A DNA stretch of 64,000 nt from Candidatus Gastranaerophilales bacterium (GTDB lineage: Bacteria; Cyanobacteriota; Vampirovibrionia; Gastranaerophilales; Gastranaerophilaceae): contig CALUWE010000002.1 in assembly GCA_944324425.1 (NCBI GenBank), positions 62,001-126,000 on the forward strand, in the 5' to 3' direction. A program made the position numbers and the translations under genes. The notes below the pieces were generated by a model. It had not been told where the DNA came from. It ran no database searches and was given only the letters and a program-made list of their open reading frames with translations. Shown piece after piece: positions 1 to 8,269 of the stretch. Every line of letters begins with the position of its first letter. Within the stretch, counting starts at the first letter, position 1.

Positions 1-1889
1 CCAAAAACTGCATCAGGCGGAACATTTCCGGATAAATTAAGGTAAAAATCAAGCTTGCCTGAATTTGGTTGAAAGCTTTTTAAAAATTCGCCGCCATCAA
101 GCGCCGCTGTTACAATTTCAGAGGTTTCCGCTATTTTAATTGCTTTTGTTGCTTCAATATTTTCAACAAAAACATCGACCAATAAATTTCCGGATGTATC
201 ACAATTGCCGTCAATTTTTGTTTTAGCGCCTTCAATTAAACCTTGTGCATTGTTAAATAAAATTTTATCTTTATCAAAAACAACTTTTACTTTGCCGTTT
301 GTTAAAACCGTATTAAGACCGTTCATTGTAACCGTGGCATCGTTTGTTTCAAAAAAGCCTTCTAAATTTGCCTTTTCTTTTGTGCCTTTTGTGTGAAGTT
401 CTATTGTGCCGTTACCTTTTAATGTCATAAATGGAAGCGGCCCCAGTTTTAAATTAAGAATTTTTTGAACGGGCATTAAAATTTTATGCGCAAATGCTAA
501 ATCAAGCTTACCTGTTGATTTAACGCTAAACTCAGCATACGGCATTTTTTGCATTCTTGTTTTGCCGACAACCGTTAAAATTGAGCCCCTTGGAGCATTG
601 GCATAAACCGTTATAATAACATCTCTTCCTAAAAATTCGCACTCGCCAAAGGATGTTTTTGCATCTTTTGGGCGCTCAACCACATAAACATCATCAAAAT
701 TTAATTTTCCGTTAACGGAAAAATTATCTATATCTTTAAATTTGAATTTTGCACTGCCGTTTATAATTGCATTTGCATTATATTTTTTAATGCTTTGAAC
801 ATAAGGCTCCTGAAAAGGAATAACCGTATCGGGAATTAAAGTAATAAAATCCTGAAGGTTTGTATCCGTTATTTTGATATCAAGATTAGGTTCAATTTCA
901 TTCAAAGAAAATAAATTTTTTATTGTTCCGCTATATTGAACATTTACGCCTTTTGTATTTAAAGAACCGTTTTGAATTGTTAAAACCTTGTCTTTAAAGT
1001 TATAAACATTTTCAAAAATTACGGGGCCCTTTGTTTGAATTTTATTTTTTTCGCCTTTATAATCAAAAGCCAAATTAACTTTATCTGCAAAAACTGTTAA
1101 TTTATAATCTTTTTCTCCGGCAGCGGAAGAATAAATATCAACAACGGAATCCGAGCTTGTTACATTTTGGTTGTACAGATATTTTTTTAAAAAAGAAGTG
1201 TCAAATGCCGAAATTAAAACCTCATGGCGATTTAATTTCATTGAATTTTTATTTTTAACATAGTCAATATCAACCAAATAATTTGAAATTTTATCATTTA
1301 CTTTTATATTGCCCGTCGTATAAAGGTTAAATTTACCGTTTTTATCCAGCCCCAAACTTTTTAGGTCAAACCCTGAAAGTTCAAAATTTGTTTTTGTAAA
1401 AAGGTCGCTGAATTTTAACCCGTATGCGCCTATTTCTGCTTTTGAATCCGCCAAATCCAATTTAAAGAACGGCTTTTTTTGAATTTTTATATACTTCGAA
1501 AAATCAAAAACTCCCTTTTCGTCTCTTTTTAAATTAATTCCTATATAAGAAGCTTCAATATCGCTTATTGAAAGTTTTTTTATTAACAGCGGCAAAACCT
1601 TGATTTCAACTCTAAAATCATTAATATCAACAAAAGGGTCCGAATTTTGTTCCGCTTTAATTAAAATATCGGGTGATTCAACATTAAAATTCAAGCCTCT
1701 AAAGCCGCCTTTAATTTCACTGCATTCTAAAACAAGATTATATTTTTCGTAAAGAAAGCTTTTAATAAAGTTAATATCCTCAACCTTTTTAATAACAAAA
1801 AGGCACCCCGAGATTATTACTGCCAATAAAACAATAAAAATAAAAAACGGTATTAAAAATTTTTTATTAAATAAAAACTTAATTGACAT
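1..1889 (-). CDS. AsmA-like envelope protein, partial (C-terminus outside window)
   Basis: An open frame runs from an ATG at 1889 to the left edge with no stop, giving at least 629 residues. It starts with a short cytoplasmic stretch (MSIKFLFNKK), one membrane helix at about residues 11-31, then a long extracytoplasmic region rich in beta-strand patterns. Residues 70-130 have the cadence of AsmA/DUF748 repeats: a 'lpLl..klsI.dI.a..i.inl.rd..G.fdfs' pattern is readable. Proteins of this superfamily (AsmA, TamB, YhdP) are inner-membrane anchored and span the periplasm, with roles in outer-membrane lipid homeostasis. Only the family-level call is supported. It is divergent from the gene at 1957, 67 bp away, so that gap must hold both promoters. 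Confidence 0.7.
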   Translation of the reverse strand, partial: MSIKFLFNKKFLIPFFIFIVLLAVIISGCLFVIKKVEDINFIKSFLYEKYNLVLECSEIKGGFRGLNFNVESPDILIKAEQNSDPFVDINDFRVEIKVLPLLIKKLSISDIEASYIGINLKRDEKGVFDFSKYIKIQKKPFFKLDLADSKAEIGAYGLKFSDLFTKTNFELSGFDLKSLGLDKNGKFNLYTTGNIKVNDKISNYLVDIDYVKNKNSMKLNRHEVLISAFDTSFLKKYLYNQNVTSSDSVVDIYSSAAGEKDYKLTVFADKVNLAFDYKGEKNKIQTKGPVIFENVYNFKDKVLTIQNGSLNTKGVNVQYSGTIKNLFSLNEIEPNLDIKITDTNLQDFITLIPDTVIPFQEPYVQSIKKYNANAIINGSAKFKFKDIDNFSVNGKLNFDDVYVVERPKDAKTSFGECEFLGRDVIITVYANAPRGSILTVVGKTRMQKMPYAEFSVKSTGKLDLAFAHKILMPVQKILNLKLGPLPFMTLKGNGTIELHTKGTKEKANLEGFFETNDATVTMNGLNTVLTNGKVKVVFDKDKILFNNAQGLIEGAKTKIDGNCDTSGNLLVDVFVENIEATKAIKIAETSEIVTAALDGGEFLKSFQPNSGKLDFYLNLSGNVPPDAVF

Positions 1890-1956
1890 AACAAAAATTA
1901 TACAAAAAATACTCCTCTTTTTGCAAAATTTGAAAAAATAATTTAAAATTTTAAGT

Positions 1957-2511
1957 ATGAAAAAATTGCTTATATATATTCTATTTATAACGTTTTCTGT
2001 CTTTATGCCCCAAATGGTATACGCCGATATTAATTCATCATTTTTATCAAAAGATGCATTTATACCGGTTAACCCCACAAAGGCAATTTCATCTTCTGTA
2101 TTAGAAGAAGGCGACTTTGTTTATTTTATTGTACCGTCAGACCTTTGGCTCGGCGAATATAAAATAATTCCAAAAAATTCAATTATAAAAGCAAAAATTA
2201 CAATGTTGAAAATGCCGATAACAGGCATAAATGCCGCCATGAGAATTGAAACAACAGAAATGGTTTCTCCTGACGGCAGAATAAATTCAATAAAAGGAAC
2301 CGTAACATATAAAGGCGAAAGGCAAATCGGCGGAGATTTGACCCCGCCTGCTTCATACAACAAAGCTCTTCACCCGAGAAAAGGGGAATATTTTAACGGC
2401 GTTGTGGCGCAATATGTCCCGAGCGGCGAGTATGAATTCGGGCAGCATATAACATTAATGCCTAATGATACCTTATATATAATATTGGATGAAGATTATG
2501 TTCCATATTAA
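1957..2511 (+). CDS. secreted protein, short relative of TrbI/VirB10-like proteins
   Basis: A 184-aa protein with a clear signal peptide (residues 1-23, ending ...MVYA). The mature part reads like a reduced version of the protein at 2580: an acidic G-D-x-V segment, then an 'IIPKNSIIKAKIT' stretch that resembles the 'IP.GS.l.G.v' strand of TrbI/VirB10 C-terminal barrels, then a 'SPDGR' turn. It lacks the glycine-zipper segment of its neighbour. No strong ribosome-binding site is seen upstream. It lies 68 bp before the 2580 gene. The relationship to VirB10 is my reading of short motifs; function is unknown, probably periplasmic or outer-membrane associated. Confidence 0.6.
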   Translation: MKKLLIYILFITFSVFMPQMVYADINSSFLSKDAFIPVNPTKAISSSVLEEGDFVYFIVPSDLWLGEYKIIPKNSIIKAKITMLKMPITGINAAMRIETTEMVSPDGRINSIKGTVTYKGERQIGGDLTPPASYNKALHPRKGEYFNGVVAQYVPSGEYEFGQHITLMPNDTLYIILDEDYVPY

Positions 2512-2544
2512 TAAAAAAATTAAGATTTTAATTAAAATTTAATG

Positions 2545-2550
2545 TATAAT
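2545..2550 (+). promoter_or_regulatory. candidate -10 element (TATAAT)
   Basis: A perfect TATAAT lies 29 bp before the ATG at 2580 and is followed by a strong GGAGGAG ribosome-binding site at 2563-2569. No convincing -35 hexamer was recognised in the AT-rich upstream DNA. The element suggests that the 2580 gene has its own sigma70-type promoter in addition to any read-through from 1957. Confidence 0.4.
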
Positions 2551-2579
2551 ATTTTAAAAGACGGAGGAGAATAACTAAT

Positions 2580-3302
2580 ATGAAAATAAAAAGTTTTTTA
2601 AGCGCATTAACTGTATCAGCCTTAATTTTAACTGCCAATTCAGTATATGCCGCAGGCAATTATTCTTATACAACCCCCGCAACAACAAATGTACAAAATG
2701 TTAACTCTCTGCAAGGTTCCGTTACATACGTTCCTGCAGGAAATGTTGCAAATGTTATGCTGACAAGCGCTCTTAATTCTGAGACAGCAACGGTGGGAAG
2801 CGCTGTCGGTGCAACATTAGCAAACGATTTTATCTATAACGGCAAACTTATTGCTTCAAAAGGAAGTGTCTTAAACGGGACCGTTGTTAAAGCCAAAAAA
2901 GCCGGTTTTGCAAACAGAAACGGTCAAATTCAAGTTGTATTCAACAATTTAAGAACACCCCAAGGCTACAACATTCCGATTAACGCCGTTTTCAAAACAG
3001 ACGATAACACAGGTATCTTAAAAGGCGGCACAAAAATGGACGGTGCTAAGGAATACGCTAAAAATACAGCCATTGGAGCAGGCGCAGGCGCAGCATTGGG
3101 TACGGCCATGGGCGCTTTATCATCAGGCTCCGTCGGTAAAGGTGCAATCTACGGCACAGCAATCGGAGGCGGCTTGGGACTTGCAAAAGGTGCTATGAAC
3201 AAGGGCAAAAACGTTAATATTCCGGTAAGCGCATACCTTGATATTATGTTTACGCAGCCCATCACTTTATCTCAGCCGACAGAATATAAATACGATTATT
3301 AA
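2580..3302 (+). CDS. secreted TrbI/VirB10-like protein with glycine zipper
   Basis: 240 aa with a signal peptide (1-25, ...SVYA). Residues about 58-140 follow the order seen in TrbI/VirB10 C-terminal domains: 'vmLtsaLnSe.atvG..V.A.l..d....gklia.KGS.l.G.v..a', then 'r.gqiqVvFn.LrtP.G..ipi'. Residues about 165-210 form a glycine-rich zipper (repeated G-A-G-A-x-x-G-x), likely membrane-interacting. The C-terminus returns to beta-rich sequence. VirB10/TrbI proteins span the envelope in type IV secretion, but none of the other T4SS genes is in the window, so this is more likely a stand-alone envelope protein using the same fold. A full-length relative with the same order of parts is at 16842. It lies just upstream of the TonB-ExbBD genes. 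Confidence 0.65.
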   Translation: MKIKSFLSALTVSALILTANSVYAAGNYSYTTPATTNVQNVNSLQGSVTYVPAGNVANVMLTSALNSETATVGSAVGATLANDFIYNGKLIASKGSVLNGTVVKAKKAGFANRNGQIQVVFNNLRTPQGYNIPINAVFKTDDNTGILKGGTKMDGAKEYAKNTAIGAGAGAALGTAMGALSSGSVGKGAIYGTAIGGGLGLAKGAMNKGKNVNIPVSAYLDIMFTQPITLSQPTEYKYDY

Positions 3303-3379
3303 TTTAATCAATCAGGCTATTTTAAAAGATGAACTATTATCTAAAATAAAAACATAAAATACTTAAAAAAGAAGAAAAA

Positions 3380-4597
3380 ATGACTTTCAAAATAAGCAAA
3401 TACAATTTAGAAGAGGACAAGGCGCCAAAGGCAAACGATACGGAAAAACAACTTCCGCATACGTTTGATGAAGACAAAGACGGATTTTTAAAATATTTTA
3501 TCCTGTCAGCTTTTGTTTTGCACCCTTTGGCAGTTGCCGTTATTTCTCTCAGCTTTTATCTTGCACTGCTTTTGGGCATTCACAACCCGCTTGCGCAAAG
3601 GCCCGAATGGAAAACAAAAGATATTGAATTTGTTTTAACGCAAAACGAAGCTGAGCCCATTAATAAGAACACAAAATATCGTTCCGATAAAAATTCAAGA
3701 GCAGGCGGAATCCACGATCCAAACAGAAAGGTTTCAATGCCTTCTCCTTCACCTGCACCCGCAATGAAACCTGCTCAAAAACCAAGTCCTGCACCTCAGG
3801 CACCGCAAAAGAAAACGGTTCAAAAACAGACACCAAAACCTGTTCAGCAGCAACCGGCGCCAAAAGTTGCACAAAAACCCGCACCTCAAGCGCCAAAGGC
3901 TGTATCAAGGCCGTCAAAACCGACGGCACCGGTTCAAAGGCCTGTTTTAAAACCGTCAACTTCAACCCCAAAACCGCAAATGCCAAAACTGGCAAAAGCA
4001 CCCTCAAGCCCTTTTAAAGTTGCCGTTCCAAATACAGGTGCTCCTGTCGGAAAAGGTTTTTCAACAAGCACAGGTACCGCTAATTCAGGAGGCGGAGGAC
4101 AAGGCTCAAGCTCGGGAGGCTCTGCCAAAGGTGCTATGAATATGCCTGCACCGCAATTCTCAACCACAAGAACCGCAAGCGCAGGTTCAGGCAGAAGCGG
4201 TTCATCTGGCGGTACAGGCCGCGGAGGCTATGGCACGGGCAATATGGGAAACCCGGGCCCCGGAAACCCAAACGGCGCCCCCGGAATTGATGCCATAAAA
4301 TCACCTCAATGGGGCCCTTATATGAGGGAATTGGAATCTAAAATCAAAAGAAATTGGCATCCGCCAAAAGGTGATACATCAAAAAGAGTTGTGCTTTTAT
4401 TTAAAATAGGCAGACGAGGAGAACTCTTATCAGTCAGGGTTTCAAAACCTTCGGGTTCAAGTGCAAACGATCAGGCAGCAATGTCTGCCGTGCAAATGTC
4501 TGCACCGTTTAGGGCACTTCCGCCTGAATTTACAGGCTCAAGCGTTGAAATTGAATTTACTTTTGATTACAACGTCTTAGGTGCAAGTTACAGATAA
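3380..4597 (+). CDS. TonB/TolA-type energy transducer
   Basis: 405 aa. Layout: acidic cytoplasmic N-terminus (1-37), one membrane helix (about 38-66), a Pro/Lys/Gln-rich periplasmic spacer (about 120-215), a Gly/Ser-rich linker (about 218-300), and a C-terminal TonB/TolA fold (about 310-405) containing 'W.PP', 'V.l.f.i...G.l..v.v..sSG....D.aa..Av', and a final beta strand. TonB uses proton motive force harvested by ExbB-ExbD to open outer-membrane transporters. The genes for ExbB and two ExbD proteins follow directly at 4619, 5276 and 5728, which supports the call. At about 405 aa it is much longer than E. coli TonB (239 aa), mainly through the spacer. TolA is the alternative, but no TolB or Pal gene is adjacent. 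Confidence 0.85.
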   Translation: MTFKISKYNLEEDKAPKANDTEKQLPHTFDEDKDGFLKYFILSAFVLHPLAVAVISLSFYLALLLGIHNPLAQRPEWKTKDIEFVLTQNEAEPINKNTKYRSDKNSRAGGIHDPNRKVSMPSPSPAPAMKPAQKPSPAPQAPQKKTVQKQTPKPVQQQPAPKVAQKPAPQAPKAVSRPSKPTAPVQRPVLKPSTSTPKPQMPKLAKAPSSPFKVAVPNTGAPVGKGFSTSTGTANSGGGGQGSSSGGSAKGAMNMPAPQFSTTRTASAGSGRSGSSGGTGRGGYGTGNMGNPGPGNPNGAPGIDAIKSPQWGPYMRELESKIKRNWHPPKGDTSKRVVLLFKIGRRGELLSVRVSKPSGSSANDQAAMSAVQMSAPFRALPPEFTGSSVEIEFTFDYNVLGASYR

Positions 4598-4618
4598 TAA
4601 TATAATAGGGGAATAAAA

Positions 4619-5266
4619 ATGGAACTTTTAATCAAATCATTCTTACTCGATTGGCCGGTATTAACACCGATTTTAATCTGTTCTTTTCTTGTAATTGCCG
4701 TTGCAATTGAAAAAATTACATACTACACAAAAAATAAACGCGACATAGGCGCTTTTATTCAAAACCTTCAAATGGCATTGGCTAAAAATAACATTGGCGC
4801 AGCAAAAAAAGTTTCAGCCGATTTAGGCGGAATAATTTCTGAGATGACAGAAGAAGGCCTTAGAATTTACACCGAACAAAGAGCAGGTTTTTCAAGAGCT
4901 TATGACATTTCAAGCTCTCTTGCAACAAGAAAACTTGAAAAACACTTAAATATTTTAGGCACCATAGGCGGTGTTGCTCCGTTTTTAGGGTTATTTGGCA
5001 CGGTTGTAAGAATTCTTTATACCTTCCAAGATTTAGCCACAAAAGGTAATCAATCTGCAGAAGTTGCAACCGGTATAGCATCAGCTCTTGTGGCAACAGC
5101 ATTTGGTCTTGGCGTTGCTATAGTTGCAGTTATTTTATATAACTACTTCCAAAGCGTGGTTACAAGATTTGAATCTGATTTTAAACTTATTAAATTGGTA
5201 TTTTTAAGCTTTATTGATTCAGACGAAGAAGTCAGAGTTGACGAAACGGGAACAATTGCACTGTAA
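4619..5266 (+). CDS. exbB: ExbB/TolQ/MotA-family proton channel subunit
   Basis: 215 aa with three predicted membrane helices (about 13-33, 115-138, 152-178). The stretch from 'LnilGtIggvAPflGLfGTVvrIl.tFqdla' to 'GIasALvaTAfGLgvAI.AvilYN.f' is the signature of MotA/TolQ/ExbB proteins. ExbB pentamers surround an ExbD dimer and convert proton flow into movement of TonB. It starts 22 bp after tonB and ends 10 bp before the first exbD, so the four genes look like one transcript. TolQ is the alternative; the TonB-like partner favours ExbB. Confidence 0.9.
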   Translation: MELLIKSFLLDWPVLTPILICSFLVIAVAIEKITYYTKNKRDIGAFIQNLQMALAKNNIGAAKKVSADLGGIISEMTEEGLRIYTEQRAGFSRAYDISSSLATRKLEKHLNILGTIGGVAPFLGLFGTVVRILYTFQDLATKGNQSAEVATGIASALVATAFGLGVAIVAVILYNYFQSVVTRFESDFKLIKLVFLSFIDSDEEVRVDETGTIAL

Positions 5267-5275
5267 GAGGGTTTT

Positions 5276-5731
5276 ATGTCAATCAAAGTTACAAAAGATG
5301 AAAGCGGCAAAAAACAAACCTTTAATGAGATAAATATCACACCTTTAACCGATATTTTTCTTGTGCTTCTGATTATTATGATGGTAATAGCGCCAAGTTT
5401 TCAATCGGTTGATAACAACATCAAAATTCCTGAAATAACGTCAGGCACAGGGGTTGAAGAACTAAACGCAACCGTTTCGGTTACAAAAGCAGGGGAACTT
5501 TACCTGAACGGCGAAAAAATAACTGAAGATACGGTTGAAGAAAAGCTTTTAGCCTTAATTGACGGGAATGATGCCAAAGAAGTTATAGTTAAAGCCGATA
5601 AAGACGCTAAAAGTTCCGATATTTTAAATATAATGCATGCCGCTCAAAACGCGGGCTTTAAAAAGCTTATTGTGGCGGGCGAACCCTTAAGCCAAAAAGA
5701 ACAGGACGAACTTGAAAAAGAGGCAAAATGA
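5276..5731 (+). CDS. exbD: ExbD/TolR-family protein, first copy
   Basis: 151 aa. A cytoplasmic 'FNEINITPLTDIFLVLLII' segment leads into a single membrane helix carrying the Asp of the family's proton-binding site (the D of PLTDIFLV), followed by a periplasmic TolR-like domain ending in a Glu/Lys-rich tail. ATG overlaps nothing upstream but its own stop overlaps the next ATG (ATGA at 5728). The membrane segment is almost identical to that of the following gene, while the periplasmic parts have diverged, so the pair arose by tandem duplication. Confidence 0.9.
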   Translation: MSIKVTKDESGKKQTFNEINITPLTDIFLVLLIIMMVIAPSFQSVDNNIKIPEITSGTGVEELNATVSVTKAGELYLNGEKITEDTVEEKLLALIDGNDAKEVIVKADKDAKSSDILNIMHAAQNAGFKKLIVAGEPLSQKEQDELEKEAK

Positions 5732-6117
5732 AAAGACCTACATTTAATGAAATCAACATAACGCCGTTAACGGATATTTTCTTAGTGTTGCTCATCATTA
5801 TGATGGTGATTGCGCCAATGCTTGACCAGCAGGGCTTAAAGCTTGCAATCCCCGAGTATGTTGAACAAACACAAAATAACCAAAACGATGAAAGCAAAAT
5901 TTTAACAATCGTTGTAGATGAAAACAACAAATATTTTATAGATGATGTTGAAATTCCCGTTAATAATTTAGCAAATGAAATTAAAACAAGGTCAAAAACC
6001 TTAACGGACGGGCTTATGATTGAAGTTCAGGGGAATTCAACCCACGGAAGCGTTGTAAAATTAATGGATGTAGCTAGAAATTCGGGCGTAACGGCAATTT
6101 CAATAACGGAGATTTAA
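5728..6117 (+). CDS. exbD: ExbD/TolR-family protein, second copy
   Basis: 129 aa, starting inside the stop of the first exbD (ATGA overlap), so translation is probably coupled. It begins 'KRPTFNEINITPLTDIFLVL', repeating the helix and the essential Asp of the first copy, then carries a shorter periplasmic domain. ExbD works as a dimer, so two co-translated versions could form a heterodimer or serve different TonB-like partners. Both copies keep the family's key residue and neither looks decayed. Confidence 0.9.
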   Translation: MKRPTFNEINITPLTDIFLVLLIIMMVIAPMLDQQGLKLAIPEYVEQTQNNQNDESKILTIVVDENNKYFIDDVEIPVNNLANEIKTRSKTLTDGLMIEVQGNSTHGSVVKLMDVARNSGVTAISITEI

Positions 6118-6122
6118 AAAAG

Positions 6123-6980
6123 GTGAATGGCAGAATCAAAATTTTATTTGCAATCTCGGTATTAATACTTGCCGCTGCCATCACGAAAAACTCTTTCTGC
6201 AAAACTACATATACGGAAGATGTAAAAAACAACTTAAATCAAATTCAAACAAAAATTTCACTTAAGATAAACAGTCCCGTTAATTTTAATAATTACTCAA
6301 AAGCCAAAATTTATGAAACAAGAAAAAGATATGTTGCAGCCTCACTGTTTGCTTCAAATAAATATGAACCCAACAATCAGGTTTTTGGCGCCATTGAAGA
6401 TAATAAACCTTGGTACGGTTTGAATTATTCGGGCTGCATAAATGATGCAATAGGGAAAACAGCCGCAATTGAGGGGCCATCAGAAGAAAGCAGATTTATA
6501 AATAATCCTGATGTTTTAATCGGAATAAATTGCGGGGGTGTTAGCGCACCAATCAGCGATCCTATATGCAGAAGCAAAGATTTTTGGCTTATGCCGACCA
6601 ATCTTTCATATGACGGCAAAACAAAAACCATAAGCGCAATATACAAAATGCCATACAAACAAACTTGCCAATTAACCGGCATAAACGCAAGAGACTTGGG
6701 CTTTAACTATGTTTGGGCAAACAACGTGAGAAACATAAATTTTAAAAACAGCCCAAATATTTCAAACCAAATTTACTCTTTTGGCGACTACATCCATAAA
6801 GGCGGCTCTTGCAGAATTAATGACGGCTGCAATAATTGCTCGCCGTATCAGCCAAGGGTCGAATTTGAATACAGCCCGACAAATACAGCCTCAATTAGTT
6901 TTAAATTGTGGAATAAAATGCCCGAAAGCAAATACAAAAACGCCGATATTAACTATAACATTTTAATATACAACCAATAA
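6123..6980 (+). CDS. secreted Cys-rich protein of unknown function
   Basis: 285 aa, GTG start 5 bp after exbD with only a weak AAGG upstream. Residues 1-26 form a signal peptide (hydrophobic core ILFAISVLILAAAI). The mature protein has about eight cysteines, including a cluster near residues 227-240 (C..nd.C.nC), suggesting disulfides in the periplasm or outside the cell. I do not recognise a family. Its position as the last gene after tonB-exbB-exbD-exbD and before a terminator suggests a role linked to TonB-dependent uptake, but this is inference from location only. Confidence 0.6.
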   Translation: MNGRIKILFAISVLILAAAITKNSFCKTTYTEDVKNNLNQIQTKISLKINSPVNFNNYSKAKIYETRKRYVAASLFASNKYEPNNQVFGAIEDNKPWYGLNYSGCINDAIGKTAAIEGPSEESRFINNPDVLIGINCGGVSAPISDPICRSKDFWLMPTNLSYDGKTKTISAIYKMPYKQTCQLTGINARDLGFNYVWANNVRNINFKNSPNISNQIYSFGDYIHKGGSCRINDGCNNCSPYQPRVEFEYSPTNTASISFKLWNKMPESKYKNADINYNILIYNQ

Positions 6981-7008
6981 AGCTGCAAAAGAATGCGGCT
7001 TTTATTTT
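6979..7008 (+). terminator. Rho-independent terminator after the TonB-ExbBD operon
   Basis: Arms AAAGCTGCA and TGCGGCTTT (one G-T pair) around a six-base loop, followed by ATTTT. It overlaps the stop of the 6123 gene and lies just before the ATG at 7018, separating the two units. Confidence 0.6.
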
Positions 7009-7017
7009 AAACAAAAT

Positions 7018-8205
7018 ATGAAAATTCATCCGATACAACAACAATTTAATACCGTAAAACAAATTACAAAAACCGTTTTTTGCGGAAAAGCAAAAAATAA
7101 AAAGCCTGTGTGCGATTCCTTTGAAAGAAGTTCGGTAATAAACTCAAAAAATGCCGCCTCTGAGAAACCTGACATTATTTTTTCAACTCTTGAAAAAATG
7201 GGAGAAGATAGAAGCAGGTTCAGAAGCTTTGATTTTGAAAAAGAAGGGCTTGTTTTATCTTTAAATTATCCAAGAGAAGCTTTTATTGAAGATGTTGCAA
7301 GCATTTTAGAAGGATTAAGCGAAGAAGAAAAAAGGAGGTTATATTCTGAATTTCATTTTCAATTAATTAAAAATGAAGACAAGAAATTGCTTGAAGGATA
7401 TCCGCAAAAAAGCACAATGCGCCTTAATGACGGCTTAAACGGCACAAGACAAAGATTAAATCAAACAATTCAAAAATTTAGTGAAAATAACCCCGTTCAA
7501 ATTGAAGGCGAAGAAGAATTATCGGAACAATTGACCTTATTATTTGGCGCAATGCCCGAACTTTATACAACTGTTGGCAAAAAACAAAACAAAACTCACG
7601 ATTTTACTTTAGATATTCATACCCTGAATGTCCTTCAAAAAACAATGAACAACCCGAAATATCAAGCCTTGAGCGACGAAGACAAAAAAACAATGCAAAT
7701 GGCAGCTCTTTTGCACGATATATCAAAAAAAGAAGGCATAAATGATGAACTTCACGCCGAAACAGGCGCTATTGCAGCTTGTTCGATACTTGAAAGGCTA
7801 AATATGCCAAAAGAAAAAAGAAGAGATGTTCCAAAATTAATTTTTGAACACGAGTGGCTTAAAAACTATAATTCCCCAAACAAAAACAAAGCGGAAAGAT
7901 TGGACTATGCAAAAAGTTTGGCCAAAAGGCTGAAAAAAGGAAATTTGGCCAAAATGGAAGCAATTTTAACGGAATCTGACATGAAATCGGTTAAAAGAGA
8001 CGGGGCATTTTTTAAACATTATAAAGAAGCATTTATTCAAGGTACAACGGAATTAGCGGAATTTACCGAACAAATTAAAAACTCTGTTTTGATATTTCCG
8101 AATATAAAATTGCTAAACAGAAAAAAGGGTGATGTTGCACAAAATGGCGGTTTGGCCGCAGCGGCGCCCGAAAAAAAGGCAGCCGCCAGCAATGCGGCTT
8201 TATAA
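7018..8205 (+). CDS. HD-domain phosphohydrolase-like protein with N-terminal F-x-G tag
   Basis: 395 aa, soluble. An HD-type metal site can be read: H201 (DIHTLNVL), H233-D234 (ALLHDISKK), H246 (ELHAETG), H278 (IFEHEW), with a later Asp near residue 298. HD proteins are metal-dependent phosphohydrolases acting mostly on nucleotides; the substrate here is unknown. Residues 1-24 (MKIHPI...TVFCGK) show an M-K-I start and an F-C-G motif also seen at the N-termini of the proteins at 13310, 20870 and 25538. The C-terminus is an Ala/Lys-rich tail. It has its own unit between two terminators. Confidence 0.75.
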   Translation: MKIHPIQQQFNTVKQITKTVFCGKAKNKKPVCDSFERSSVINSKNAASEKPDIIFSTLEKMGEDRSRFRSFDFEKEGLVLSLNYPREAFIEDVASILEGLSEEEKRRLYSEFHFQLIKNEDKKLLEGYPQKSTMRLNDGLNGTRQRLNQTIQKFSENNPVQIEGEEELSEQLTLLFGAMPELYTTVGKKQNKTHDFTLDIHTLNVLQKTMNNPKYQALSDEDKKTMQMAALLHDISKKEGINDELHAETGAIAACSILERLNMPKEKRRDVPKLIFEHEWLKNYNSPNKNKAERLDYAKSLAKRLKKGNLAKMEAILTESDMKSVKRDGAFFKHYKEAFIQGTTELAEFTEQIKNSVLIFPNIKLLNRKKGDVAQNGGLAAAAPEKKAAASNAAL

Positions 8206-8209
8206 ATTA

Positions 8210-8238
8210 AATGCGCCCTTAATATCTGTGGGCGCATT
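8210..8238. terminator. hairpin between convergent genes
   Basis: Arms AATGCGCCC and GGGCGCATT with an 11-base loop, followed by an AT-rich run rather than pure T. It sits between the HD gene (plus) and the Spy-like gene (minus) and may end transcription from either side. A second hairpin, GAAGCCCT/AGGGCTTC at 8263-8287, overlaps the end of the Spy-like gene. Confidence 0.5.
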
Positions 8239-8269
8239 ATATTAGAGCTTAGTTTAAAGGGGGAAGCCC

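Noticed and set aside
3660-4167. Two minus-strand frames inside the TonB-like gene
   Set aside because: Shadows of the Pro/Gly-rich coding region; no start signals or domain features.
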